9,584 nucleotides of DNA from Methanotrichaceae archaeon (GTDB taxonomy: Archaea; Halobacteriota; Methanosarcinia; Methanotrichales; Methanotrichaceae). This document shows, in pieces, positions 1 through 6,278 of this stretch; the stretch's first letter is position 1; every line of letters begins with the position of its first letter. The position numbers were made by a program, and so were the translations under genes. The stretch is taken from contig DUKF01000100.1 in NCBI GenBank assembly GCA_013329455.1, positions 1,184-10,767 on the forward strand. Reading direction: 5' to 3'. The notes under the pieces are model-generated. The model did no database searches, was not told the origin of the DNA, and was given only the letters and a program-made list of their open reading frames with translations.

Positions 1-394
1 TGTGAGTTCAAAAAATGAGATACCTAATCTGAACCCGAACGAGAGAATAGTTCATCTGGCCTTCAGGGCTTCGAACGTGGACTTCCTGAACCTGATGAAG
101 ATATGCCCCAGGCTACGGGCGATCCAAGTCCCACCATCCTACCACAAAACCATGTCCCGGGCGATTCAGCTGTTCCTGGAGATGCAGGGGATCGATCTAT
201 TGGAAGGCGACGTCTGGGGACACAGAAAGGACATCGATGAGTACTACATGGTGGACGAAGAGGCGATCGGCGAGATCGAGTCCATGATCAAGGAAGGCGT
301 GAGCATCGAAGATGCCGCCGAGCAGATCATGAAGAAGACGAGGCTCGCGCCCGATCTGATCAAGTATATCGCCAAATCCAAAATAACGGTTTGA
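1..394 (+). CDS. DUF1699 family protein, copy 1 (5' end cut by window edge)
   Basis: Small soluble protein of the DUF1699 family, whose function is unknown. The first visible base is the third base of the codon aligned with Val5 of copy 2, so 14 bases (five codons less one base) lie outside the window; the GTG at base 2 is therefore an internal valine, not the start. The protein shares the family core: 'VHLAFR', 'CPRLR', 'QVPPSYHKT', 'FLEMQGI' and the invariant 'GDVWGHRKDIDEYY', then an acidic helical stretch and the ending 'DLIKYIAKSKIT'. It is closest to copy 2 (same 'KICPRLRA' and 'YYMVDEE...IGEIESMI' versions; about 18 differences by hand alignment). Unlike the other three copies it ends in valine and lacks the hairpin over the stop codon. 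No transmembrane segment or signal peptide is visible. Family call is firm; molecular role is unknown. Confidence 0.9.
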   Translation, partial: VSSKNEIPNLNPNERIVHLAFRASNVDFLNLMKICPRLRAIQVPPSYHKTMSRAIQLFLEMQGIDLLEGDVWGHRKDIDEYYMVDEEAIGEIESMIKEGVSIEDAAEQIMKKTRLAPDLIKYIAKSKITV

Positions 395-600
395 ACTTCG
401 AAAGGGGCGATTGCTCGGAGACGTCTCTTTGCCCCTCTTCTTCAGTTTTACTCGTCCTTTAGGATATGAGATGCAAGCTTACAGTTGGCCCTCTTTCTGA
501 TGGAAGGATCGATTTCGCGTCCTTTCTCCCGAAGTGTCTTCGCAAATGGGGTTGGCCGCGCACACTGAAGTGCGTCGATTAACCTAACAAGTCAGTCTAT
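395..600. other. Non-coding spacer between DUF1699 copies 1 and 2
   Basis: No open frame with coding character was found. There is a weak, long-loop inverted repeat AGGGGC/GCCCCT just after copy 1 (about 401-438) followed by 'CTTCTTCAGTTTTACT', which could serve as the copy 1 transcription end. The remainder holds nothing I recognise. Confidence 0.4.
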
Positions 601-604
601 ACAA

Positions 605-655
605 TTATCTATTAATACTCTGATTACATTTTAGCAATTGTTGAGGTGAAAGGTC
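605..655 (+). promoter_or_regulatory. Promoter, leader and RBS of DUF1699 copy 2
   Basis: TATA-like CTATTAATA at 609-617, centred about 43 nt before the ATG, which predicts a transcript start near 638-640 and a leader of about 16 nt. RBS GAGGTGA is at 643-649. The downstream motif 'GATTACAT' is shared with copy 3. Elements inferred from position and conservation among copies. Confidence 0.65.
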
Positions 656-1063
656 ATGAAAATGAGAGTTGTGAGTTCAAAAAATGAGATACCAGATCTG
701 AGCCCGAACGAGAGGATAGTCCATCTTGCGTTCAGGCCTTCAAATGTTGACTTTCTTACCCTGATGAAGATATGCCCCAGGCTTCGGGCCGTCCAGGTTC
801 CTCCATCCTACCACAAGACCATGTCCAAAGCCATACAGGTCTTCCTCGAGATGCAGGGGATCGATCTATTGGTGGGCGACGTCTGGGGTCACAGAAAGGA
901 CATCGACGAGTACTACATGGTGGACGAAGAGACGATCGGCGAGATCGAGTCCATGATCGCAAACGGTGTGAGCGTCGATGAGGCGGCAGACCAGATCCAG
1001 AAGAAGACGAGGCTGGCAACCGATCTGATCAAGTACATCGCCAAGTCCAAGATAACCGCCTGA
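656..1063 (+). CDS. DUF1699 family protein, copy 2
   Basis: Complete 135-residue DUF1699 protein of unknown function. ATG at 656 is chosen because GAGGTGA lies 7 nt upstream and the same start is used in copies 3 and 4; the ATG two codons later is not conserved as Met (Ile in copies 3 and 4). Conserved blocks: 'VHLAFRPSNVDFL' (about residues 22-34), 'CPRLRAVQVPPSYHKT' (about 40-55), 'FLEMQGIDLL' and 'GDVWGHRKDIDEYY' (about 63-87). The last 35 residues ('VDEAADQIQKKTRLATDLIKYI') have a helix-turn-helix-like look, which is only an impression. It carries its own TATA box and a stop-codon hairpin, so it is probably transcribed alone rather than in an operon with copy 1. It is the most divergent of the complete copies (for example IANGVSVDEAAD, TRLATD). 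Confidence 0.93.
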   Translation: MKMRVVSSKNEIPDLSPNERIVHLAFRPSNVDFLTLMKICPRLRAVQVPPSYHKTMSKAIQVFLEMQGIDLLVGDVWGHRKDIDEYYMVDEETIGEIESMIANGVSVDEAADQIQKKTRLATDLIKYIAKSKITA

Positions 1064-1076
1064 AACCTTCAGGCGG
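1056..1076 (+). other. Hairpin containing the stop codon of DUF1699 copy 2
   Basis: Perfect 9-bp inverted repeat CCGCCTGAA / TTCAGGCGG with a 3-nt loop. The TGA stop (1061-1063) lies inside the left arm. No strong T-run follows at once, so it may act as an mRNA 3'-end stabiliser or a processing site rather than a simple terminator. Confidence 0.6.
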
Positions 1077-1116
1077 ACTTTGGACCGCGCCAAGAGATAT
1101 TCATTTCTGTCTAGAT

Positions 1117-1310
1117 TATAAGGGGATTCTCCGAAGGCTATTTTCGATCCCCACCCCGATTAAACGTCTTCGTCGCAAAACTGCAGGCCTCGTTTGACGA
1201 ACGCTTGACGAGAAGAGGTCAGCAGAGATTGGAAGAGGTTTACTTCCAAGACAGTTCTCTTTTAACCGCGGAAGAGGGAAACGTGAAAGCCAGAATTTTA
1301 GCGATAGAAT
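1117..1310 (+). pseudogene. Possible relic open frame between DUF1699 copies 2 and 3
   Basis: A frame without stops runs from just after a TAG near 1117 to TGA near 1310 (about 63 codons) without a good ATG or RBS. Its second half reads like protein: 'SFDERLTRRGQQRLEEVYFQ' followed by 'DSSLLTAEEGNVKARILAIE'. I do not recognise the family. It may be the tail of a gene destroyed when the array expanded, or chance. Low confidence. Confidence 0.2.
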
Positions 1311-1368
1311 GATGAGTGCTATCACAATCTCAAGGGCTTACGAAGCGTATTGTCACCATCAAGCCTCG

Positions 1369-1444
1369 ATATGGACGTTAGTATACATCGCAAGTAACTA
1401 TAAATACTTTGATTACATCTTAGTTATTGTAAAGGTGAAAGACC
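1369..1444 (+). promoter_or_regulatory. Promoter, leader and RBS of DUF1699 copy 3
   Basis: TATA-like CTATAAATA at 1398-1406, 47 nt from its first base to the ATG as in copy 2. RBS AAGGTGA is at 1432-1438. Immediately upstream lies ATATGGACGTTAGTATACA (1369-1387), identical to 2142-2160 before copy 4; it contains the palindrome GTATAC and could be an operator or simply part of the duplicated unit. Confidence 0.65.
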
Positions 1445-1852
1445 ATGAAGATTAGAGTTGTGAGTTCAAAAAATGAGATTTTGGAGCTAGGCTCCAACGA
1501 GAGAAACGTCCACCTGGCCTTCAGGCCCTCGAACGTCGACTTCCTCGACCTAATGAGGAGCTGTCCCAGGCTGAGAGTCGTCCAGGTACCTCCCTCCTAC
1601 CACAAGACCCTGTCCAAGGCGATCAAGCTCTTCCTCGAGATGCAGGGGATCACCCTTCTTGAGGGCGACGTCTGGGGTCATAGAAAGGACATCGACGAGT
1701 ACTACATTGTGAACGAGGCAGCGATCGACGAGATAGGGACCATGATCAAGGAAGGCGAAAGCATCGAGGAGGCGACCGCCCAGATCCAGAGAAAGACAAG
1801 GCTCGCACCCGACCTGATCAAGTACATCGCCAGGTCCAAGATAACCGCCTGA
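1445..1852 (+). CDS. DUF1699 family protein, copy 3
   Basis: Complete 135-residue DUF1699 protein of unknown function. ATG at 1445 follows AAGGTGA with 6 nt spacing and sits 47 nt after the first base of the TATA-like element, exactly as in copy 2. It belongs with copy 4: both read 'RSCPRLR', 'AIKLFLEMQGI' and 'YYIVNE..I..IGTMIKEGESIEE', with about 14 differences between them by hand alignment. Copy-specific changes include Asn in place of the Ile of 'NERIVHL', 'KTL' instead of 'KTM', and Thr in place of Asp in 'QGIDLL'; these fall in otherwise constant positions. The 'GDVWGHRKDIDEYY' core is intact, suggesting that the protein is still under selection. Own promoter, leader and stop-codon hairpin present. 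Confidence 0.93.
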   Translation: MKIRVVSSKNEILELGSNERNVHLAFRPSNVDFLDLMRSCPRLRVVQVPPSYHKTLSKAIKLFLEMQGITLLEGDVWGHRKDIDEYYIVNEAAIDEIGTMIKEGESIEEATAQIQRKTRLAPDLIKYIARSKITA

Positions 1853-1865
1853 AAACCTCAGGCGG
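1845..1865 (+). other. Hairpin containing the stop codon of DUF1699 copy 3
   Basis: Inverted repeat CCGCCTGA / TCAGGCGG (8 bp) with a 5-nt loop AAACC. The TGA at 1850-1852 is the end of the left arm. Arms are identical to those of copies 2 and 4 while the loop differs in sequence and length. Confidence 0.6.
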
Positions 1866-1875
1866 ACCTTGGACC

Positions 1876-2141
1876 AAAAAAACCAGCCAGAGCCCCCATT
1901 CCTTTCTCTTTGCGAATTTTATCCAGCCTTGACGACTCCAGGGATGAAACATCCTTCAGGGATCATATATCACATTTTAGGGCATGTATCGAGAAAAGGC
2001 TTCAAGAGCGATTTCGGCCACCTGATTTTTTAATCCCGCAAGATCGCGTCAAAAATAGGGCATCTTTTGGGATAGATGATGCCGTTGTCGTCCTGACGGA
2101 AAATCAGCCGCATGCCACCCTCATTCTTGAAATCTTGGCAC
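1876..2141. other. Spacer between DUF1699 copies 3 and 4, with a doubtful 86-codon frame
   Basis: A frame from a TTG at 1910 to 2170 could encode 86 residues, but it has no RBS, starts with a rare codon and runs through the conserved promoter element of copy 4. I treat it as non-coding or as a relic. A T-rich stretch (1898-1920) after the copy 3 hairpin could end its transcript. Confidence 0.35.
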
Positions 2142-2218
2142 ATATGGACGTTAGTATACAACACAATTAACTATTAATACTTAGATTCACATCCGAGTAT
2201 TTGTTGAGGTGAATTGTC
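2142..2218 (+). promoter_or_regulatory. Promoter, leader and RBS of DUF1699 copy 4
   Basis: TATA-like CTATTAATA begins at 2171, 48 nt before the ATG. RBS GAGGTGA is at 2206-2212. The 19-bp element at 2142-2160 matches the one upstream of copy 3 base for base; copy 2 keeps only a degenerate version ('CTATACAATTA', about 597-607). Confidence 0.65.
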
Positions 2219-2626
2219 ATGAGAATTAGAGTTGTAAGTTCAAAAGATGAGATATCTGAGTTGGGTCCGAACGAGAGGATCGTCCACCTGGCTTTCAGGC
2301 CTTCGAATGTCGACTTCTTAGATCTGATGAGAAGCTGTCCCAGGTTGAGAGCGGTACAGGTACCACCCTCCTACCACAAGACAATGTCCAAGGCGATCAA
2401 GCTCTTCCTCGAAATGCAGGGTATCGACCTGTTGGAAGGTGACGTCTGGGGTCACAGAAAGGACATCGACGAGTACTACATAGTGAACGAGGAAGCGATC
2501 GAAGATATCGGGACAATGATCAAGGAAGGCGAGAGCATCGAGGAGACCGCCGCCCAGATCCAGAGAAAGACAAGGCTCGCACCCGACCTGATCAAGTACA
2601 TCGCCAAGTCCAAGATAACCGCCTGA
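2219..2626 (+). CDS. DUF1699 family protein, copy 4
   Basis: Complete 135-residue DUF1699 protein of unknown function and the last of the four tandem copies. ATG at 2219 is preceded by GAGGTGA with 7 nt spacing and by a TATA-like element starting 48 nt upstream. Protein and promoter are closest to copy 3, including a shared 19-bp element upstream of the TATA box, which points to a recent duplication of the whole unit. All core blocks are intact, including 'GDVWGHRKDIDEYY'. The C-terminal 30 residues are rich in charged helix-forming residues and end 'DLIKYIAKSKITA'. Its sequence is the nearest to a consensus of the four. Gene is followed by a hairpin over the stop codon and then by a change to low-complexity non-coding DNA before the restriction enzyme gene. 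Confidence 0.93.
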   Translation: MRIRVVSSKDEISELGPNERIVHLAFRPSNVDFLDLMRSCPRLRAVQVPPSYHKTMSKAIKLFLEMQGIDLLEGDVWGHRKDIDEYYIVNEEAIEDIGTMIKEGESIEETAAQIQRKTRLAPDLIKYIAKSKITA

Positions 2627-2638
2627 AACTTCAGGCGG
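2619..2638 (+). other. Hairpin containing the stop codon of DUF1699 copy 4
   Basis: Inverted repeat CCGCCTGA / TCAGGCGG with a 4-nt loop AACT. The TGA (2624-2626) closes the left arm. Third occurrence of the same structure; absent after copy 1, which reads GGTTTGAACTTCG at the equivalent place. Confidence 0.6.
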
Positions 2639-2648
2639 ACCTTGGACC

Positions 2649-3004
2649 CCAATCACTCTTCTATCGTTTTCCGGATCTATTTTCCCTTCGTTTCAACATC
2701 CTTGGCACCCGGTCTTCGGCCTTGCGTTTTTCCATTTTATGGGAACGATCCGCGAAAAGGTGGCGAAAGTCTTCGCGACCCGTTCTGATCTTAAATTCAA
2801 GAGTGCGATTTTCATGGGGGATCTGATGGTTCTCCGATTCCATCCATCTCTACACATCCGTCCACTTCATCCACACTTAGCCGCACAATCCGCACCATCC
2901 ATCCCTTCAATCCCTTTAATCCCTTCAATTCCATCCACCCCATCCGCTCCAATTTTTGCTGCGACCCGCGTCCGACAATTTTATCATTTGATCGGAAGAT
3001 CTCA
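2649..3004. other. Non-coding region with pyrimidine-rich repetitive tract upstream of the RM gene
   Basis: About 355 bases without a credible gene. From about 2835 to 2952 the plus strand is almost free of G and consists of degenerate repeats of CATCC, ATCCCTTCAA and close variants. The complementary strand has several GGG runs spaced by 6-7 bases and clusters of GG (opposite 2893-2945). Just before the gene, AATTTTATCAT at 2977-2987 could be a TATA box centred about 24 nt from the ATG, which would mean a nearly leaderless transcript; the only RBS-like sequence is a weak CGGAAG. Confidence 0.5.
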
Positions 3005-6000
3005 ATGCGGAGGGAAGAAGAGTTGGCGGCACCCCAAGAGATCGCAGATCTTGTAGAACGGTTCGAGCGAAACGTCGAATCTTATCGGTCGGGACGGTAC
3101 AACGAAACTCAGCTCCGCCGCGAGTTCATCGACCCGTTCTTCAAGGCCCTGGGCTGGGACGTGGACAACGAGAAGGGCTACGCTGAGGCCTACAAGGACG
3201 TGATCCATGAGGACGCCATAAAGGTGGGTGCCTCGACCAAGGCTCCTGACTACTGTTTTCGGATCGGCGGGGCCCGCAAGTTCTTCGTCGAGGCGAAGAA
3301 GCCCTCCGTCAACCTCAAAGACGACATCAGCCCCGCCTTCCAGCTCCGCCGTTATTCATGGTCTGCCAAACACCTCCCCCTGGGAATCTTGACCGACTTT
3401 GAGGAGCTGGCGGTCTACGACGGCCGAATCAAACCAGTTAAAAACGACAAGGCATCCAAGGCCCGTGTCAAGTACCTCACCTACAAAGAGTACATTGACC
3501 GGTGGGACGAGATCGCCTCGATCTTCTCGCGGGAGGAGGTCCTCAAAGGCTCCTTTGACAAGTACGTCGAATCCTCCAAGAAAAAACGAGGGACAGCCGA
3601 AGTGGACGCCGCTTTCCTCAAGGATATTGAAAACTGGCGGGATCTGTTGGCCCGAAATATCGCGCTGCGAAATCCGGATCTTTCGACCCGAGAGTTGAAC
3701 TTCGCCGTTCAACGTACCATTGACAGGATAGTCTTCCTCCGGATCTGCGAGGATCGAGGCATAGAAAAATATGGCTGGCTCCAGTCCCTTCTGGAAGGGG
3801 CGAGGGTCTACCCGAGGCTCATCGAGTTCTTCCACCGGGCCGATGAGCGTTACAACTCCGGCCTATTCCACTTCGGAGCGGATCCCGAACGCGAGGAGCC
3901 GCCCGACGAATTGACCCTGAGTTTGGAGATCGACGACAAGATCCTCAAAGAGATCATCAGAGACCTCTACTATCCAGACAGCCCTTACGAGTTCTCGGTT
4001 CTCCCTCCAGAGATTCTGGGGCAGGTCTACGAGCAGTTTCTGGGAAAGGTGATCAGCCTCACCGCAGGTCATCGGGCGAAGGTCGAGTACAAACCGGAGG
4101 TCAGGAAGGCTGGCGGCGTCTATTACACGCCCTCTTACATCGTGAACTACATCGTCGAGAATACCGTCGGAAAGCTCCTTGAAGGGCAGACCCCCACGAC
4201 GGCCTCCGAGCTGAGGATCCTCGACCCCGCCTGCGGCTCGGGATCGTTTCTAATCGGCGCGTACCAGAAGCTCCTCGACTGGCACCGGGACTGGTACGCC
4301 GACCACCTCGTCCACCTCCTGGAGACGGGAAAGACCATCGCCTCGAAAGAGGTTTTTGCCCTGCTCCCAGGCGATTACAACACCAAGGCAGGGAAGGGGA
4401 AAGGAAAAGGAAAGAAGAAAAACCAGTCGAACGAGAACCATTTTCCCATCTTCCAGGCGAAAGGAGGCGAGTGGAAGCTGACGACTGAGGAGAGGAAGCG
4501 AATCCTCCTCAACAACATCCGCGGAGTGGACATCGACCCGGCGGCCGTGGAGGTGACGAAGCTCTCCCTTCACCTCAAGGTTCTGGAGGGGGAGAGCGAG
4601 GAGACTCTTTCAAAGCAGCTGAAGCTCTTCCAGGAGCGTGCGCTTCCCGACCTTGGCGAGAACATCAAGTGCGGAAATTCGCTGATCGGCTGGGACATTT
4701 TGGAGGCAAATCCCGGAATGACCGAAGAGGAGATCGACCGGATCAACCCCTTCGACTGGGGGAGGGAATTTCCGGATATCATGAGACGTGGCGGGTTCGA
4801 TGCGGTGATCGGGAATCCGCCCTACGTTCGTCAGGAGGGGCTGGGGAATCTAAAAGAGGGCTTCAAAAGAAATTATTGCTCGTATAATAGCACAGCAGAT
4901 CTTTATGTATATTTTATTGAGAAAGGGCTAACACTGTTGGGCATTAACGGCGTTTTAGGTATTATTGTATCAAGAAGTTTCTTGAGATCTGCATATGCAA
5001 AACAATTACGTCACCATATACGTGAGAAGTATTCAATTATCAATTTTGTGGACTTTGAAGGGCTTCCTGTATTTACAAATGCCAAAGACACATATGTCTG
5101 TATTCCTATCCTGAGCAATGTCCATCAACCAGATAATGTGTATATTTGTAAAATAAATTCGCTTGATAATATAGACATAAATAACTATATAAAAACTCAC
5201 CAATACGAGATCCCAATTTCACGTTTTACTTCAAATGGATGGTCACTAGCAAGCGAATCCAAACAGAAATTACAAGAGAAATTGTTCAAAATCGGAGATC
5301 CTTTAGGCAACTATGTTAATAAAAATATCTATTATGGAATCAAAACAGGATTTAACAAAGCGTTCGAAATTGATGAAGCCACCTACACAGATATCGTTAA
5401 GACGTCACCAAAATGTCAGAACCTCATAAAGCTCTTCTTGGGTGGCCAAGACATAAGGCGTTATTTTATTCGAGATTCAAAAAGATACCTAATAGTCATC
5501 CCTAGTGGTTGGACTAAAGAACAAATAGAGCAAACAAAAGAAAATATTAAACTATTATCAGAAGATGACGCGTGGGGTTGGTTACTCGAAAAATACAAAC
5601 CACTCGCAAAACATCTAGAGATATTTAAAGCGTCTTTAAAAAATCGACATGATCAAGGAGAATTTTGGTGGGAACTTCGCCCCTGCAACTATTATGATTT
5701 TTTGGATGGTCAGAAAATCATATATCCTGATATTGCCAAAGAGCCTCGGTTTTTCTTTGATATCAAAGGCACGTATATTTCAAATACAGCATATTGCCTA
5801 GGATCAGATGATCTCTATCTGCTAGGTATCCTTAACAGCAAACTGTCGTGGTTTTCAATTAGCCGAATTAGCATCCCGTTTGGGACTCGTGCAGGTAGGT
5901 TTAGATTTCGACTGATTTATCAATACATGGAGCAACTCCCCATCCGCGCCATCGACTTCTCCGACCCCCAGGACGTCGCCCGCCACGATTCCATGGTGAA

Positions 6001-6178
6001 GCTCGTCGAGAAGATGCTCGACCTGCACAGGAGGCTTGCGGAGACGAAGACCGGCCACGAGAAGACCCTCCTTTCGCGCCAGATCGAGGCGACAGACCGA
6101 CAGATCGACGACCTCGTCTACGAGCTTTACGGATTGACCGAAGAGGAGATCGCCATCGTGGAGGAAGCCTCCGGGTAA
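3005..6178 (+). CDS. Type IIG (Eco57I-like) restriction-modification enzyme, single chain
   Basis: A 1057-residue bifunctional enzyme expected to cut foreign DNA and to protect host DNA by N6-adenine methylation at the same site. N-terminal nuclease of the HsdR/PD-(D/E)XK type: Glu40 region ('RREFIDPFF'), 'APDYCF' with Asp82, and 'FVEAKKP' with Glu96 and Lys98. A helical connector (about 200-350) follows. The methylase has motif X 'GGVYYTPSYIV' (370-380), motif I 'DPACGSGSF' (407-415), 'GVDIDP' (507-512) and motif IV 'NPPY' (604-607). The target-recognition region (about 619-979) is followed by 'YMEQLPI' and a C-terminal helical tail to 1057. Length is normal for the class. ATG 3005 fits the start of the nuclease domain. 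All catalytic motifs are intact, so it should be active. Odd points: the recognition region is far A/T-richer than the rest, and there is a Lys/Gly-rich insert at 461-474. No separate methylase or specificity subunit is adjacent. Confidence 0.93.
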   Translation: MRREEELAAPQEIADLVERFERNVESYRSGRYNETQLRREFIDPFFKALGWDVDNEKGYAEAYKDVIHEDAIKVGASTKAPDYCFRIGGARKFFVEAKKPSVNLKDDISPAFQLRRYSWSAKHLPLGILTDFEELAVYDGRIKPVKNDKASKARVKYLTYKEYIDRWDEIASIFSREEVLKGSFDKYVESSKKKRGTAEVDAAFLKDIENWRDLLARNIALRNPDLSTRELNFAVQRTIDRIVFLRICEDRGIEKYGWLQSLLEGARVYPRLIEFFHRADERYNSGLFHFGADPEREEPPDELTLSLEIDDKILKEIIRDLYYPDSPYEFSVLPPEILGQVYEQFLGKVISLTAGHRAKVEYKPEVRKAGGVYYTPSYIVNYIVENTVGKLLEGQTPTTASELRILDPACGSGSFLIGAYQKLLDWHRDWYADHLVHLLETGKTIASKEVFALLPGDYNTKAGKGKGKGKKKNQSNENHFPIFQAKGGEWKLTTEERKRILLNNIRGVDIDPAAVEVTKLSLHLKVLEGESEETLSKQLKLFQERALPDLGENIKCGNSLIGWDILEANPGMTEEEIDRINPFDWGREFPDIMRRGGFDAVIGNPPYVRQEGLGNLKEGFKRNYCSYNSTADLYVYFIEKGLTLLGINGVLGIIVSRSFLRSAYAKQLRHHIREKYSIINFVDFEGLPVFTNAKDTYVCIPILSNVHQPDNVYICKINSLDNIDINNYIKTHQYEIPISRFTSNGWSLASESKQKLQEKLFKIGDPLGNYVNKNIYYGIKTGFNKAFEIDEATYTDIVKTSPKCQNLIKLFLGGQDIRRYFIRDSKRYLIVIPSGWTKEQIEQTKENIKLLSEDDAWGWLLEKYKPLAKHLEIFKASLKNRHDQGEFWWELRPCNYYDFLDGQKIIYPDIAKEPRFFFDIKGTYISNTAYCLGSDDLYLLGILNSKLSWFSISRISIPFGTRAGRFRFRLIYQYMEQLPIRAIDFSDPQDVARHDSMVKLVEKMLDLHRRLAETKTGHEKTLLSRQIEATDRQIDDLVYELYGLTEEEIAIVEEASG
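4860..5938 (+). other. A/T-rich target-recognition module within the RM gene
   Basis: Base composition changes abruptly close to 4860 and back near 5938, staying in frame. Hand counts of 60-base blocks: 4561-4620 is 57% GC and 6001-6060 is 63%, whereas 5161-5220 is 28% and 5521-5580 is 33%. The A/T-rich part corresponds to residues about 619-979, i.e. from just after the NPPY motif to the conserved 'QYMEQLPI'. This is where type IIG enzymes carry DNA-sequence specificity. The simplest reading is replacement of the specificity module by one from a low-GC donor. Confidence 0.75.
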
Positions 6179-6203
6179 TCTCGCCATCGGGCAGGTACGG
6201 CCG

Positions 6204-6277
6204 GGCGGGACGGTCTCCGCCGCATGGAGTATATTTTAGAGGGTATTTTAACAATTCGATATAACTGTTGTACCCTC
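6204..6277 (+). other. Inverted repeats downstream of the RM gene (possible terminator)
   Basis: Two structures lie in the gap after the RM stop codon. GGCGG/CCGCC (6204-6221) is a short stem followed by TATATTTTAG. GAGGGTA/TACCCTC (6239-6245 and 6271-6277) encloses an A/T-rich interior with a further AACA/TGTT match. They may end the RM transcript. The local A/T-rich composition also resembles the end of a recognition module, so part of this may be relic coding DNA joined to the tail remnant that begins at about 6279. Confidence 0.35.
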
Positions 6278-6278
6278 G

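Larger units (their letters stand above)
1..2648 (+). repeat. Tandem array of four DUF1699 transcription units
   Basis: The repeated unit is more than the coding region. In copies 2-4 it runs from roughly 60-80 bases before the ATG (TATA box, leader, RBS) to about 22 bases after the stop (hairpin plus 'CTTGGACC' or 'CTTTGGACC'). Start-to-start spacing is about 669, 789 and 774 bases. The DNA between units (about 395-590, 1086-1368, 1876-2141) is not recognisably shared. Copies 1/2 and 3/4 form two pairs by protein sequence, and the 3/4 pair also shares a longer upstream region. Confidence 0.85.

Noticed and set aside
1910..2170. 86-codon plus-strand frame between DUF1699 copies 3 and 4
   Set aside because: Starts with TTG without an RBS and reads through the conserved promoter element of copy 4; at best a relic.
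1..2648. CRISPR-like or mobile-element reading of the regular repeats
   Set aside because: Repeat units are about 500 bases, protein coding and promoter-bearing; there are no short direct repeats with spacers, no transposase and no terminal inverted repeats.
2661..2843. 60-codon minus-strand frame upstream of the RM gene
   Set aside because: No RBS, no recognisable motif, and highly charged composition typical of chance frames opposite a pyrimidine-rich region.
2739..3056. 105-codon plus-strand open frame rich in Ser-Ile-Pro repeats
   Set aside because: It has no RBS, its Pro-rich part is just the translation of the low-complexity pyrimidine tract, and it overlaps the start of the RM gene in another frame.
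3005..6178. BREX/PglX or type I HsdM/HsdR reading of the large enzyme
   Set aside because: The chain joins an N-terminal PD-(D/E)XK nuclease to the methylase without helicase motifs, and no Pgl/Brx or HsdS genes are nearby; type IIG fits better.
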